DNA from: Sphingobacterium sp. xlx-96
GTDB lineage: Bacteria; Bacteroidota; Bacteroidia; Sphingobacteriales; Sphingobacteriaceae
Reading direction: 5' to 3'
Assembly (NCBI RefSeq): GCF_011007365.1
Contig: NZ_WFKM01000009.1
Location: forward strand, 62,001 to 126,000
Length of the DNA: 64,000 bases
Positions 43,972-52,257 of this stretch are shown here, one piece after another. The notes beneath the pieces are model-generated. The model was not told where the DNA came from and made no database searches. It saw nothing but the letters and a program-made list of their open reading frames with translations. A program made the translations under genes and the position numbers. The first letter of the stretch is position 1. Each line of letters opens with the position of its first letter.

Positions 43972-46368
43972 ATGAATCAATCTACAGCAAATAAATATAG
44001 GGGCGAAAGAAACGAAGAACAGGAAGTTGATTTAAAACAGTTGGTAGAGCAGTATGCTTATTACTGGCAGTGGTTTGTTGTTTCGATATTTCTAGCGCTA
44101 TTGTTGTCGTTTTTGTATCTAAGATATAGTACGTCGGAATATAAGGTGGAGGCTAAAATTCTATTGCAGAAGGAAGATCAAGCTGGAGGGGAAATGTCTG
44201 GATTGACAGAATTGAGTAGTCTCACAGGGGGGGCAGGGCAATCGGCTTTCGTAATCGATCAAATCGAGATTTTAAAATCGCGTCGGATACTCCGTAAGGT
44301 AATCGAGCAGCATAACCTACAGAACACATATTTTGTGCAGGGAAAGATTAAACAGACTGAAGTGCTTGTGTCTGAATCTCCCATAAAAGTGTTGGCAACA
44401 GATATTAAAGACCAAAATAAGACTGGTACTTTTACGATAAAGTTATTGGATAATACTACATTTGCTTTGATAGAAAAGGATGGAGTAGAAGAAGAAAAGA
44501 TTGAATTTGGCAAGAACGTAACTACCAACTTTGGGCAAGTTTTAGTAACCCCGAATGCTGATTTTTCCAAATCTCTAGGACAGAGCGTGAAGGTGACAAT
44601 GCAATCCGTAAATAATACTATCGATGGATTACAAAAGGCAGTACAAATAAATCCTAGTTCAGAAAAGCAATCTTATATAGTTTCTTTTTCTTTGACGGGG
44701 CCTATCAAAAAAAAATCAGAGCTTATTATTAATAGCTTAATCGACCAATATAATAACGATGTGTCTGATGATAAGAATAAGGTAACAACAGCTACCTCAA
44801 AATTTATCTCGACAAGACTGGAATTGATTTCTAAAGACCTGGATTCGGCAGATGAAAAAGTGCGCGATTTTAAAGCAAATAATAATTTGACAGACCTCAT
44901 GGCAGAGGCAGAACTGAACCTGAGAACCATGTCTGAAGCCGATAAGGATGTGCTGCAAAAGCGTACGCAGTTGCAATTGGCAAACTATATGAAAGAGTCG
45001 ATCAAGTCGAATTCGGATCTACAGCTATTGCCATCTAATTTAGGGCTGCAGGATCTATCTATTGAAAAGTCTTTAATGGAGTATAATAAGCTGGTACTGG
45101 AACGGGAAGACCTTTTAAAGAGTTCAACGGTGGATAACCCCATTGTAAAGAATCTCACAGAGAATATTCGCTCACTGAACCGGAATCTAATGGCATCGCT
45201 GGATAATTATCAGTCGGTCTTGGAGCTTTCGCTTAACAATGCACAGGCAAAGAAAAATCAGCTTCAAGGGCGTATCTCGGCGGTACCAAGGCAGGAACTT
45301 GGATTCAAAGATATATCCCGTCAGCAGCAAATTGTAGAGTCAATCTACCTATTTTTATTACAAAAAAGGGAGGAGAATGAAATCAAGGCCTCGGCAAGAC
45401 CCGATATATTAAAAGTAATTGATGCGGCTTATGGTTCGGATATTCCGGTAGCTCCGCGCAAAATGATTATTCTATTAGGAGCGCTCATAGCGGGTCTTTT
45501 GATTCCTTTTGGTGCTCTCTACATCAAATTTTTATTGGATAATAAGGTGCAGTCGCGTAAAGACATCGAAGCAGTATTGTCAGCGCCGATTCTAGGCGAG
45601 GTTCCAACCTCATCTGATCCTATCGTACGGGATAATGATCGCTCCTCACTTGCGGAGGCGTTCCGTATATTACGGACCAATATTTCTTTTATGCTGGGTG
45701 CGAAGAAAGACTCTGCAGTAATCTTCGTGACCTCGACCACCTCGGGTGAAGGTAAATCTTTTGTGTCGACCAACTTGGCTCGTATATTGTCTATGTCAGG
45801 CAAGAAGGTGCTATTGATGGGGGCAGATATCCGATCGCCGAAGGTGTTGGATTACCTCGGGCTTTCGCATTTGCAGCATACCAATGTGGGGATCACGCAG
45901 TACCTGATCAATCCGGATATGGATATTGATAATATCATTATCAAGCAGCCGGACAACTATCGATTTGATGTTATCTACTCGGGTTATATCGCGCCGAATC
46001 CGGCAGAGCTCCTGATGAATGGTCATTTTGACGATATTATTAAATACGCACAGGAGCACTACGATTATGTACTGGTCGATACGGCACCGGTCAGTCTGGT
46101 AACGGATACGCTACTGATCGCCCATAATGCGGATCTGACGGTATATGTATCGCGTGCCAACTACCTGGACAAACGGTTGCTTAATGTGCCGAAAGAGCTC
46201 TATGCAGATGGTAAATTGAAGAATATGGCGGTAGTGGTGAATGATGTGGATTTTGCCAAAGGATACGGCTACGGCTATGGTTACGGCTATGGCTACGGCG
46301 ATATGGGCAATAAATCCCTGCGTGAACGACTAATGGGGAAATTAAAAGGCTTGTTTGGAAAAAAATAA
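43972..46368 (+). CDS. wzc: Capsule chain-length determinant fused to BY-kinase
   Basis: The N-terminal Wzz domain has the first membrane helix WFVVSIFLALLLSFLYLRY and the second near IILLGALIAGLLIPFGALYI. Between them lies a long coiled-coil-rich periplasmic part. The C-terminal tyrosine kinase has Walker A TSTTSGEGKSFVSTNLARIL, Walker A' LLMGADIRSPK and Walker B YVLVDTAPV. The C-terminal tail is KGYGYGYGYGYGYGDMG, a Gly-Tyr run that supplies the tyrosines for autophosphorylation. Wzc cycles phosphorylation to drive export through Wza; the PHP phosphatase downstream is its likely partner. Confidence 0.95.
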   Translation: MNQSTANKYRGERNEEQEVDLKQLVEQYAYYWQWFVVSIFLALLLSFLYLRYSTSEYKVEAKILLQKEDQAGGEMSGLTELSSLTGGAGQSAFVIDQIEILKSRRILRKVIEQHNLQNTYFVQGKIKQTEVLVSESPIKVLATDIKDQNKTGTFTIKLLDNTTFALIEKDGVEEEKIEFGKNVTTNFGQVLVTPNADFSKSLGQSVKVTMQSVNNTIDGLQKAVQINPSSEKQSYIVSFSLTGPIKKKSELIINSLIDQYNNDVSDDKNKVTTATSKFISTRLELISKDLDSADEKVRDFKANNNLTDLMAEAELNLRTMSEADKDVLQKRTQLQLANYMKESIKSNSDLQLLPSNLGLQDLSIEKSLMEYNKLVLEREDLLKSSTVDNPIVKNLTENIRSLNRNLMASLDNYQSVLELSLNNAQAKKNQLQGRISAVPRQELGFKDISRQQQIVESIYLFLLQKREENEIKASARPDILKVIDAAYGSDIPVAPRKMIILLGALIAGLLIPFGALYIKFLLDNKVQSRKDIEAVLSAPILGEVPTSSDPIVRDNDRSSLAEAFRILRTNISFMLGAKKDSAVIFVTSTTSGEGKSFVSTNLARILSMSGKKVLLMGADIRSPKVLDYLGLSHLQHTNVGITQYLINPDMDIDNIIIKQPDNYRFDVIYSGYIAPNPAELLMNGHFDDIIKYAQEHYDYVLVDTAPVSLVTDTLLIAHNADLTVYVSRANYLDKRLLNVPKELYADGKLKNMAVVVNDVDFAKGYGYGYGYGYGYGDMGNKSLRERLMGKLKGLFGKK

Positions 46369-46432
46369 CAACTTATTATATTGTATTGTTAATCATATAC
46401 AAATTATTCGGAATAAGCTAAAAATAAAATAA

Positions 46433-46460
46433 AAAGCTCTCGTATACTTACGGGAGCTTT
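46433..46460 (+). terminator. Rho-independent terminator after wzc
   Basis: AAAGCTCTCGT pairs with ACGGGAGCTTT (one G-U) around ATACTT, followed by seven T. It lies 65 bases after the wzc stop and separates wzc from the phosphatase gene. Confidence 0.9.
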
Positions 46461-46736
46461 TTTTTATGGTTATGGCGCATAATAGCTTCCATAAAGTAAG
46501 TAAATCCCTTTCATTTGTAATAAATTTTATACAATTCGAATTGAATATTAATCTAATATTACGTATTTTGCGCACAATATTAAATTGTATTGCTCGATGC
46601 ACGGCTTACTGTGGCATAAGTTTTGCTCATAAGAAGGGTAAAATTGGATGCGAAAAGATATTTTGCCAGACTGCCTGTGTAGCGAAAAGGAATTGATTAC
46701 GTTAATAGTACATATAGACTTTTTTTATTAGATATA
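46461..46736. other. Gap between wzc terminator and cpsB-like gene
   Basis: About 275 bases without a convincing gene. It is A/T-rich near 46500-46590 and should contain the promoter of the phosphatase gene; no strong TAnnTTTG box was fixed. Confidence 0.4.
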
Positions 46737-47534
46737 ATGGGATTTTTTTCGAAGCTATTTGGTAAAGGACAGAACGAAACCAAGGTGATGACGATGGGTA
46801 AACTGGCATTTCTAGAAGTAGATATGCACAATCACCTTCTCCCTGCTATTGATGACGGTAGTCAATCTACGGCACAGTCGATCTCGCTCATAAAAGGTCT
46901 ACATGCCATGGGTTTTGAAAAATTTATCTGCACGCCCCATATTATGGCCGGTGTACATCCCAATACAAAATCGACTATAGCGGCAGCACACGAGACATTA
47001 AGCAAGGAGCTGCGCACTGCAGATCCTAAGGTGAAGATATTTGCAGCTGCCGAGCATATGATAGATGAAGAACTGGACGGTATCATCAAGAAAGACAACC
47101 TCTGTGTAATGCCGGGAGGTTATGTGCTGATCGAGATGTCTTACCTAGCCGAGTCGAAAGCGCTATTTCAAACGATACTCGACATACAAAACCTGGGCTA
47201 TAAGCCTATACTGGCGCATCCGGAACGCTACAACTACTACCACTACAACTTCGATATGTACAAGCAGATCAAAGATGCGGGCTGCCTATTGCAGCTCAAC
47301 CTGCTCTCGATAAGTAGGTACTACGGTACGGAGGTGAAAGTAGCAGCATTGACGATGATCAAATCGGGTATGTATGATTTTGTAGGTACGGATACGCACC
47401 ACGAAAAGCACCTGGCTGCGCTACAGGATGTAGTGGCCAAGTACCCGGTAAGGGACCTGTTGAAGACCTGCCCGATCAAAAACCCAACCTTGTTGGATCA
47501 CTTGCAGAATGATAATACAATAGCGGTAGGCTAA
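46737..47534 (+). CDS. cpsB: CpsB/YwqE-type protein-tyrosine phosphatase (PHP fold)
   Basis: The PHP metal-binding motifs are visible: DMHNHLLPAIDDGSQS, ICTPHIMAG, AAEHMIDEEL, ILAHPERYNYYHYN and FVGTDTHHEKH. It removes phosphate from the Tyr-rich tail of the BY-kinase and so resets capsule export. No low-molecular-weight Wzb phosphatase is present, which fits this being the partner of Wzc. It has its own terminators on both sides. Confidence 0.94.
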   Translation: MGFFSKLFGKGQNETKVMTMGKLAFLEVDMHNHLLPAIDDGSQSTAQSISLIKGLHAMGFEKFICTPHIMAGVHPNTKSTIAAAHETLSKELRTADPKVKIFAAAEHMIDEELDGIIKKDNLCVMPGGYVLIEMSYLAESKALFQTILDIQNLGYKPILAHPERYNYYHYNFDMYKQIKDAGCLLQLNLLSISRYYGTEVKVAALTMIKSGMYDFVGTDTHHEKHLAALQDVVAKYPVRDLLKTCPIKNPTLLDHLQNDNTIAVG

Positions 47535-47559
47535 TCGCTGTTAATATAACTATAGCAAG

Positions 47560-47590
47560 AAGGCTTAGCTCGACTACCGAGCTAAGCCTT
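47560..47590 (+). terminator. Strong Rho-independent terminator after cpsB
   Basis: AAGGCTTAGCTCG pairs perfectly (13 bp) with CGAGCTAAGCCTT around ACTAC, followed by nine T. It closes the capsule locus and faces the minus-strand sensor gene. Confidence 0.95.
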
Positions 47591-47679
47591 TTTTTTTTGC
47601 TTGCTCGAATAGATTGGTTACTGAGGTCGATATGGACTTGGGGCGTTATGTTTATCAACAGATCAATTGGAATAATAGA

Positions 47680-49014
47680 CTATTGGGGCTCATACGCTTG
47701 GCAATCTTGGGCCTCGAACAATAAATAGATAGTGGTACCTCGTTGCTTTTCGGAATGGACCTGTATGTCGATCGCTAGAAAATCGGCAATGCTTTTGGCG
47801 ATGGACAGGCCTAATCCATTACCTACGGCAAGACGGTGAAATCGCTGGAATAATTTTTCCGTTTGCGTCGCGTCCATGCCGATGCCGGTATCCTGGATGC
47901 ACAGCTTGAACTTATCGGCTGAAAAGCTACCCCGGATGTCTACCCTTCCGCCCTGTACATTATACTGGATGGCATTGTGAATCAGGTTATAGAGCAATTG
48001 AAACAGCAGCTGCCTATGTTGATGGCTTATCCGGAGCTGTGGGTCTACCGTCATGTTCAAGGAGAGGGACTTGGCATCCATAAAGAGCTGTAATTCGGAA
48101 ATGATATCCTGCAAGAGGGGGTGTAAGTGGACGGTTTCTGTTCGCGAATACTCGCCACTATCTACCCGTGCTAAAAAGAGCAGCGTGCGTACCAGTCCCT
48201 GAAGCCGGTCTAGCGTATGGAGGCTGGACTGTAGTTTGTCGATCACGGCGTCGGAAAGCGATGGGGTATCCAGAAGGTTCTCGAGCTTGCTGCGTAACAC
48301 GGCGATGGGGGTCAATAGCTCATGGGATGCATTGGCGGTGAACTCTTTTTCACGGGTGTATGCAGCGGTAGCCTGAGCCATGAGCTCCCGTAATCGCTGA
48401 TCCAATAACTGGAAATCTAAGGTAGAGGTAGAAATGGGTTGGGATGCGGCCGTGAAGGGAAAAGATTGGTGCTGCAACCGCAGCCGTACGATATCGCGTA
48501 AAGGCCTAAGGATATGGGTCCCGTAGAAATAATCGATAGTGACTGTGGTAATGAGCAAAAGACCGAGAATGCCCAAGGCTACCTTTTGTAAGAGGGCGGC
48601 GTATAGGCGTATGCTGGTCTCCGAACGTCCGATTTCGAGGAGGTAGGTAGTGCCGTCGGCCTCAAAATAGCGATGTAGAATGCGGTATTCGATCGTATCT
48701 CGATCAATAATACGTGCTTCATTGGCTATGCTGAATGATCCTGGAAGGCTACTGTCGGCTTGTACTTGTTGTAGGGCGATGTAATCTTCCTTGAGCATCG
48801 TATAGCTCCCAAAACTGCTGTCGCCTTGTAGATAGTGTTGTAGACCGTAGTGCCGTATATTGTCAAAGACGGCATGCTGTTGCTTCTTTAACACCCCGTC
48901 TATCGAATACCGTGCATAAAAGCTGAATAGCCAGGGAAGGATCAATAGGAATAACCCGAAAATAAGTAGTTTCGATAGGGCAAAATATAAGGTGAATTTG
49001 CTGTTTAGCTTCAC
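47680..49014 (-). CDS. Sensor histidine kinase, HisKA/HATPase
   Basis: Two membrane helices (LIFGLFLLILPWLFSFYA and LGILGLLLITTVTIDYFYG) flank a periplasmic sensor of about 120 residues. The phospho-acceptor His is in ANASHELLTPIAVLR; the ATP-binding boxes are LLYNLIHNAIQYN, DTGIGMDATQTEKLFQRF and GNGLGLSIAKSI. It is translationally coupled (4-bp overlap) to the OmpR-type regulator upstream in the operon. The order of genes implies it may sense the state of the outer membrane or of the exported neighbours. Confidence 0.94.
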   Translation of the reverse strand: MKLNSKFTLYFALSKLLIFGLFLLILPWLFSFYARYSIDGVLKKQQHAVFDNIRHYGLQHYLQGDSSFGSYTMLKEDYIALQQVQADSSLPGSFSIANEARIIDRDTIEYRILHRYFEADGTTYLLEIGRSETSIRLYAALLQKVALGILGLLLITTVTIDYFYGTHILRPLRDIVRLRLQHQSFPFTAASQPISTSTLDFQLLDQRLRELMAQATAAYTREKEFTANASHELLTPIAVLRSKLENLLDTPSLSDAVIDKLQSSLHTLDRLQGLVRTLLFLARVDSGEYSRTETVHLHPLLQDIISELQLFMDAKSLSLNMTVDPQLRISHQHRQLLFQLLYNLIHNAIQYNVQGGRVDIRGSFSADKFKLCIQDTGIGMDATQTEKLFQRFHRLAVGNGLGLSIAKSIADFLAIDIQVHSEKQRGTTIYLLFEAQDCQAYEPQ

Positions 49015-49691
49015 GGCAATACAATTTTATAACCTATGCCCCGTACCGATTGTAGCCAATCGACTGTTGCATATACCGATAGTTTTTTGCGTATGTTCTT
49101 GATGTGTACATCGATATAGTTGGAGTCTCCATTGGGGAGGCTGTAATCGCCCCAGACGTGTTCGTACAGCTGCGAACGGCTCAATGGCCGATTGCGGTGC
49201 AGCAATAAGAAACTCAGAATATCGAATTCTTTTTTGTACAGCTGTATCTCCTGTTGCTGAAATCGTACACAGCGCTGCTCCAGGTCTATTACAAAACCGC
49301 CTAAGGAGATGGTTTCCTGTAGGTTTCCGTAGCGCCGCCGCCATAATGCCTGTAGACGGGCATGTAACTCGACCAGCGCAAAGGGCTTGGGCAGGTAGTC
49401 GTCTGCCCCGTCCTGCAGTCCAAGTACGCGATCCGCTACTGCCCCACGTGCAGAAGCAATCAGCACGAAGCTCTCCGGATGATCTCTCTTGATAGCGCGC
49501 AACAGCTCAAATCCGCTGCCGTCGGGTAAACCCAGGTCTAATACGATAATAGCATAGGGCTTCTGCGAAAGATAGTGCAATGCCTCGCGCTGGCTGCCCG
49601 CAACTGTACAGTCATAACGTAGTCCCTGCAGGTATACCGATACTTCTTGGGCAAGTTCTTTTTCGTCTTCAACTAGAAGCACGTTCATCAT
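49011..49691 (-). CDS. OmpR/PhoB-family response regulator
   Basis: The receiver domain has VEDEKELAQE, the phospho-acceptor in IIVLDLGLPDGSGFELL, the Ser switch in VLIASARG and KPFALVELHARLQ. The winged-helix output domain has KKEFDILSFLLLHRNRPLSR and YIDVHIKNIRKKLS, ending VRGIGYKIVLP. It probably regulates the operon it sits in (51769-47680). An alternative start one codon later is possible. Confidence 0.95.
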   Translation of the reverse strand: MMNVLLVEDEKELAQEVSVYLQGLRYDCTVAGSQREALHYLSQKPYAIIVLDLGLPDGSGFELLRAIKRDHPESFVLIASARGAVADRVLGLQDGADDYLPKPFALVELHARLQALWRRRYGNLQETISLGGFVIDLEQRCVRFQQQEIQLYKKEFDILSFLLLHRNRPLSRSQLYEHVWGDYSLPNGDSNYIDVHIKNIRKKLSVYATVDWLQSVRGIGYKIVLP

Positions 49692-49712
49692 AATGGTTTT
49701 TAATCGTTACTA

Positions 49713-50570
49713 TTAAAATTGATAAAAATATCCTACATTAAAAAATGAATTTTTACGGGCCTCACTTTGTACCTCTTTGCCCAATAATGAAAGTTGATAG
49801 GATGCCAGAAATGAACCGTTGCCATATTGCCAGATAACGGGAAGTTGAAAATTGTAGGATAACAGCGTAAAATCGGTAGAGATCACGGTGGTCTCGGTGT
49901 AGGTGACTTCCTGTTGCGTTGGATTTTTACCATTTAGGATACTACCTAGTCCGGGGTGTTTTTGCGTCTCTTCTATATAACTGGTGTAGAAGCGTTGGGT
50001 ACCCGCCGTGACCGAGATATTGGGCTTGATATATAAAATGTCTTTGGCGGTGAAGGAGTGCAGCGGCACAATCTTGCTGTTGGTTAATGTGACAAAGAAA
50101 TCGTCTTCTTGACCAAAGTTATAATCGGCGCCAAGATCGGTCTGGAAGAGGTGTGTGAGCCCTAGCTCGACGGTAGCACTGTTGGGATTGGAGGCCTGTA
50201 ACAACGGAGAGTCTTTACTGTAAAAAGAACGGTTATAGCCGACATTAAGTGTCCCCTTGGAGCCAAGAGCAAATTCAAACCCGGTGCCCACATGCAGTTC
50301 GGATGGAAAATTGCCCTCTTTTAACAGCTGGTATCCGCCGGCCGACACGTACCATCCGATGGGGGTACGCAGGGTTAAATCGGTGTAAACAAAGGGCAGC
50401 GATTCGCCGGCGGTCTGCCCGTAATAATTTGCATTACTGCTCCACAGGTTGGTCCACGTGAACGTTGTTTTTTGGGCTGTACTATCGGAGGTCTGGGCCT
50501 TTGATACAGGCCCCGAAAGTAACAGTACAACGAAAAGACATGTACTGCAAAAGAAACTCGACTGAATCAT
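49713..50570 (-). CDS. Predicted outer-membrane beta-barrel protein
   Basis: A signal peptide (LFVVLLLSGPVSKAQ) is followed by alternating amphipathic strands (VYTDLTLRTPIGWYVSAGGY, LHVGTGFEFALGSKGTLNVG, PNISVTAGTQRFYTSYIE) and the C-terminal aromatic FFNVGYFYQF, the usual recognition signal for barrel assembly. At 285 residues an 8-12-stranded barrel is likely. I recognise no named family. It lies between the two small exported proteins and the two-component genes. Confidence 0.75.
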   Translation of the reverse strand: MIQSSFFCSTCLFVVLLLSGPVSKAQTSDSTAQKTTFTWTNLWSSNANYYGQTAGESLPFVYTDLTLRTPIGWYVSAGGYQLLKEGNFPSELHVGTGFEFALGSKGTLNVGYNRSFYSKDSPLLQASNPNSATVELGLTHLFQTDLGADYNFGQEDDFFVTLTNSKIVPLHSFTAKDILYIKPNISVTAGTQRFYTSYIEETQKHPGLGSILNGKNPTQQEVTYTETTVISTDFTLLSYNFQLPVIWQYGNGSFLASYQLSLLGKEVQSEARKNSFFNVGYFYQF

Positions 50571-50572
50571 CG

Positions 50573-50929
50573 TTACAATTTAATTTTTAGTTTCGTATTG
50601 ATCTTGGTTTTAACTTTAATAGGGGGGCCTGTACCCTTTACTTTGGGTAATGCTACAGGACGGGGGATTTGCTGGTTGCGCGCTTTAGGGACTATTTTGG
50701 GGATCTCTTTTTTTATTTCGGTGTTTTTTTTTGAGCCATGCTTGTCTGGGCGCTGATTTGCTTTGGCGCCTTTTTCTTCTTGTTGGGGGGTACGGATACT
50801 ATCGGCAATGACGACCCTGACACGTGCTAAAACCGGTCTGGAGCCCCAATCCATAGCCAGGGCCGAGTCGGGTTTGCCCAGACTCAAAAGTACGGCTAGG
50901 AATACATACACACGAGATCGAAAATCCAT
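50573..50929 (-). CDS. Small exported basic Lys/Pro-rich protein
   Basis: A signal peptide (VYVFLAVLLSLGKPDSALA) precedes a mature part of about 90 residues that is strongly basic: KGAKANQRPDKHGSKKNT, EIPKIVPKARNQQIPRP, then KVKTKINTKLKIKL. There are no Cys and no known domain. It might bind LPS, nucleic acid or the capsule; that is speculation. It starts after the Ala-rich gene and ends 3 bases before the barrel gene, so it is in the same operon. Confidence 0.65.
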   Translation of the reverse strand: MDFRSRVYVFLAVLLSLGKPDSALAMDWGSRPVLARVRVVIADSIRTPQQEEKGAKANQRPDKHGSKKNTEIKKEIPKIVPKARNQQIPRPVALPKVKGTGPPIKVKTKINTKLKIKL

Positions 50930-51004
50930 AATCCCTAAAAAAAAGTTACTTTGAGGTGATCCCTCACCTCAAAGTTAAACATAACATCTAAAATATTCCA
51001 AGAC

Positions 51005-51769
51005 CTACTTGAGGCCGCCACGGATTCTTGTATTGGTACGCACTTTTACCGGAGTGGTACGGATGTCGGTTTTGGTGTGGACACGGGTATTTACCTGGGG
51101 CGATACGCGGACATTTGCCTGTACCTTAGGCGATGCCTGTACGGCAGCATGGGGCGCTACGTCTACACTTTTTACGGCACGATGGGCTGTAGACTGCGTC
51201 TTCCCGACCACGGAGGCAACCTCACTGACCACGGCGCCCTTGGTGCCGGACTCAACTTGGGCATGAGCGACCGCGCTCACTGCGGATCCATGCGTGACCT
51301 GCTGTGCATTGGCATCTCCTTCTGCAGCTGCTACACCGGTAGCCAACGCTGCTTCTACTTCGTTTTCGTTTTTGGCCTTGGCGGAAGCTGCCTCGCTCAC
51401 GATAGCCCCTTTCTGTCCGCCTTCGATACCATGAGCAGTTTGGCTAACGAGTGTTCCGTGTGCATTTTGGGTGTTTTCAACGGCTCCATTGGAGGTTTTC
51501 TCTGCCAGCTTCGTCGCTTTGTCTGAAGCGTGCTGTGCCGCCTTTTCAGTGCGATCGGCCGATTTTGCCGCACGCAGCGCACGGCCCTCGGCACTGGCTT
51601 CTACGGCTGTCTCAGATTGGACAGCACCTTCGGTTTTCTTGCCCGTCTGCGAGGCATTGTCTGCTTTCTTTACAGCTGCAACAGCTGTATTGCTTTTTGT
51701 GGTTGTCTCTTGGGCTGTAACTGTTGCGCCTAGCAACAGTGCTACAACGAATAATCCTAAACTTTTCAT
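51005..51769 (-). CDS. Exported alanine-rich repeat protein
   Basis: A signal peptide (MKSLGLFVVALLLGATVTAQ) is followed by a low-complexity Ala/Lys/Glu/Thr-rich protein. Two related blocks can be aligned: THGTL-like NAHGTLVSQTAHGIEGGQKG + AIVSEAAS, and THGSAVSAVAHAQVESGTKG + AVVSEVAS. The C-terminus changes to a basic Val/Arg/Thr-rich tail (VRVSPQVNTRVHTKTDIRTT). No family recognised; it could be a periplasmic coiled coil or a surface fibre. It is the first gene of the minus-strand operon that ends with the sensor kinase at 47680. Confidence 0.7.
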   Translation of the reverse strand: MKSLGLFVVALLLGATVTAQETTTKSNTAVAAVKKADNASQTGKKTEGAVQSETAVEASAEGRALRAAKSADRTEKAAQHASDKATKLAEKTSNGAVENTQNAHGTLVSQTAHGIEGGQKGAIVSEAASAKAKNENEVEAALATGVAAAEGDANAQQVTHGSAVSAVAHAQVESGTKGAVVSEVASVVGKTQSTAHRAVKSVDVAPHAAVQASPKVQANVRVSPQVNTRVHTKTDIRTTPVKVRTNTRIRGGLK

Positions 51770-52257
51770 AAGTGTATCATTACTTGGTGAGCGCGTAAGC
51801 TCGTTTTACATGGATTAGTATTTATAGATACTAATCTAAAGCAGGATTATGAAAATAAAATGAAAATGAATTTTTTTTTATAAAATTTCCCGTTTTCTTT
51901 TGTAAGCTACTGATAGTTACGGAAACGTTTGCATGGATAATGTACCTGCTCTTTATAAACTTATAGCTATAATAGCCTTTCAATTGGTAACCAAAATAAA
52001 AAAGAGGGAGCGGCAATGTATAAGACTGGAGATGTAAAATACGCCTACAAAACCTATTTTATTAAAAATTTAAAGGCTTTTTGGAATGTTTGAACTTATG
52101 AAATATCCATGTAGCAGAACTGCACAGGCACCAATGGCCGCGGAGCAGCATGCACGCCAACAGTAATAAAGTCGTGCATAACGTACTTTGGATATTCCAT
52201 ATGACCATTAAAAAAAAATAAACCGAGCTTGCGAGCTCATGAAATAATTATACACAT
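51770..52257. other. Divergent regulatory region between two operons
   Basis: Nearly 490 bases between the Ala-rich gene (minus strand) and the GH2 gene (plus strand). No gene was seen. It includes the 26-bp element at 51919-51944 and, further on, TTATAAACTTATAGCTATAA and the related half-sites ATATCCATG (52100-52110) and GGATATTCCATATG (52191-52204). Confidence 0.6.
51919..51944 (+). promoter_or_regulatory. 26-bp shared regulatory element, copy 1 (upstream of GH2)
   Basis: ACGGAAACGTTTGCATGG followed by ATAATGTA is identical to 55635-55660. The next 30 bases are also similar in both copies (CTCTTTATAAACTTATAGCT here). AAACGTTT is palindromic and resembles a LacI-type operator core. It is about 310 bases before the GH2 start. 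Confidence 0.7.

Noticed and set aside
46466..46696. 76-codon plus-strand frame after the wzc terminator
   Set aside because: The region is A/T-rich, the frame begins inside the terminator tail, and the product has no recognisable pattern; it is treated as leader or spacer.
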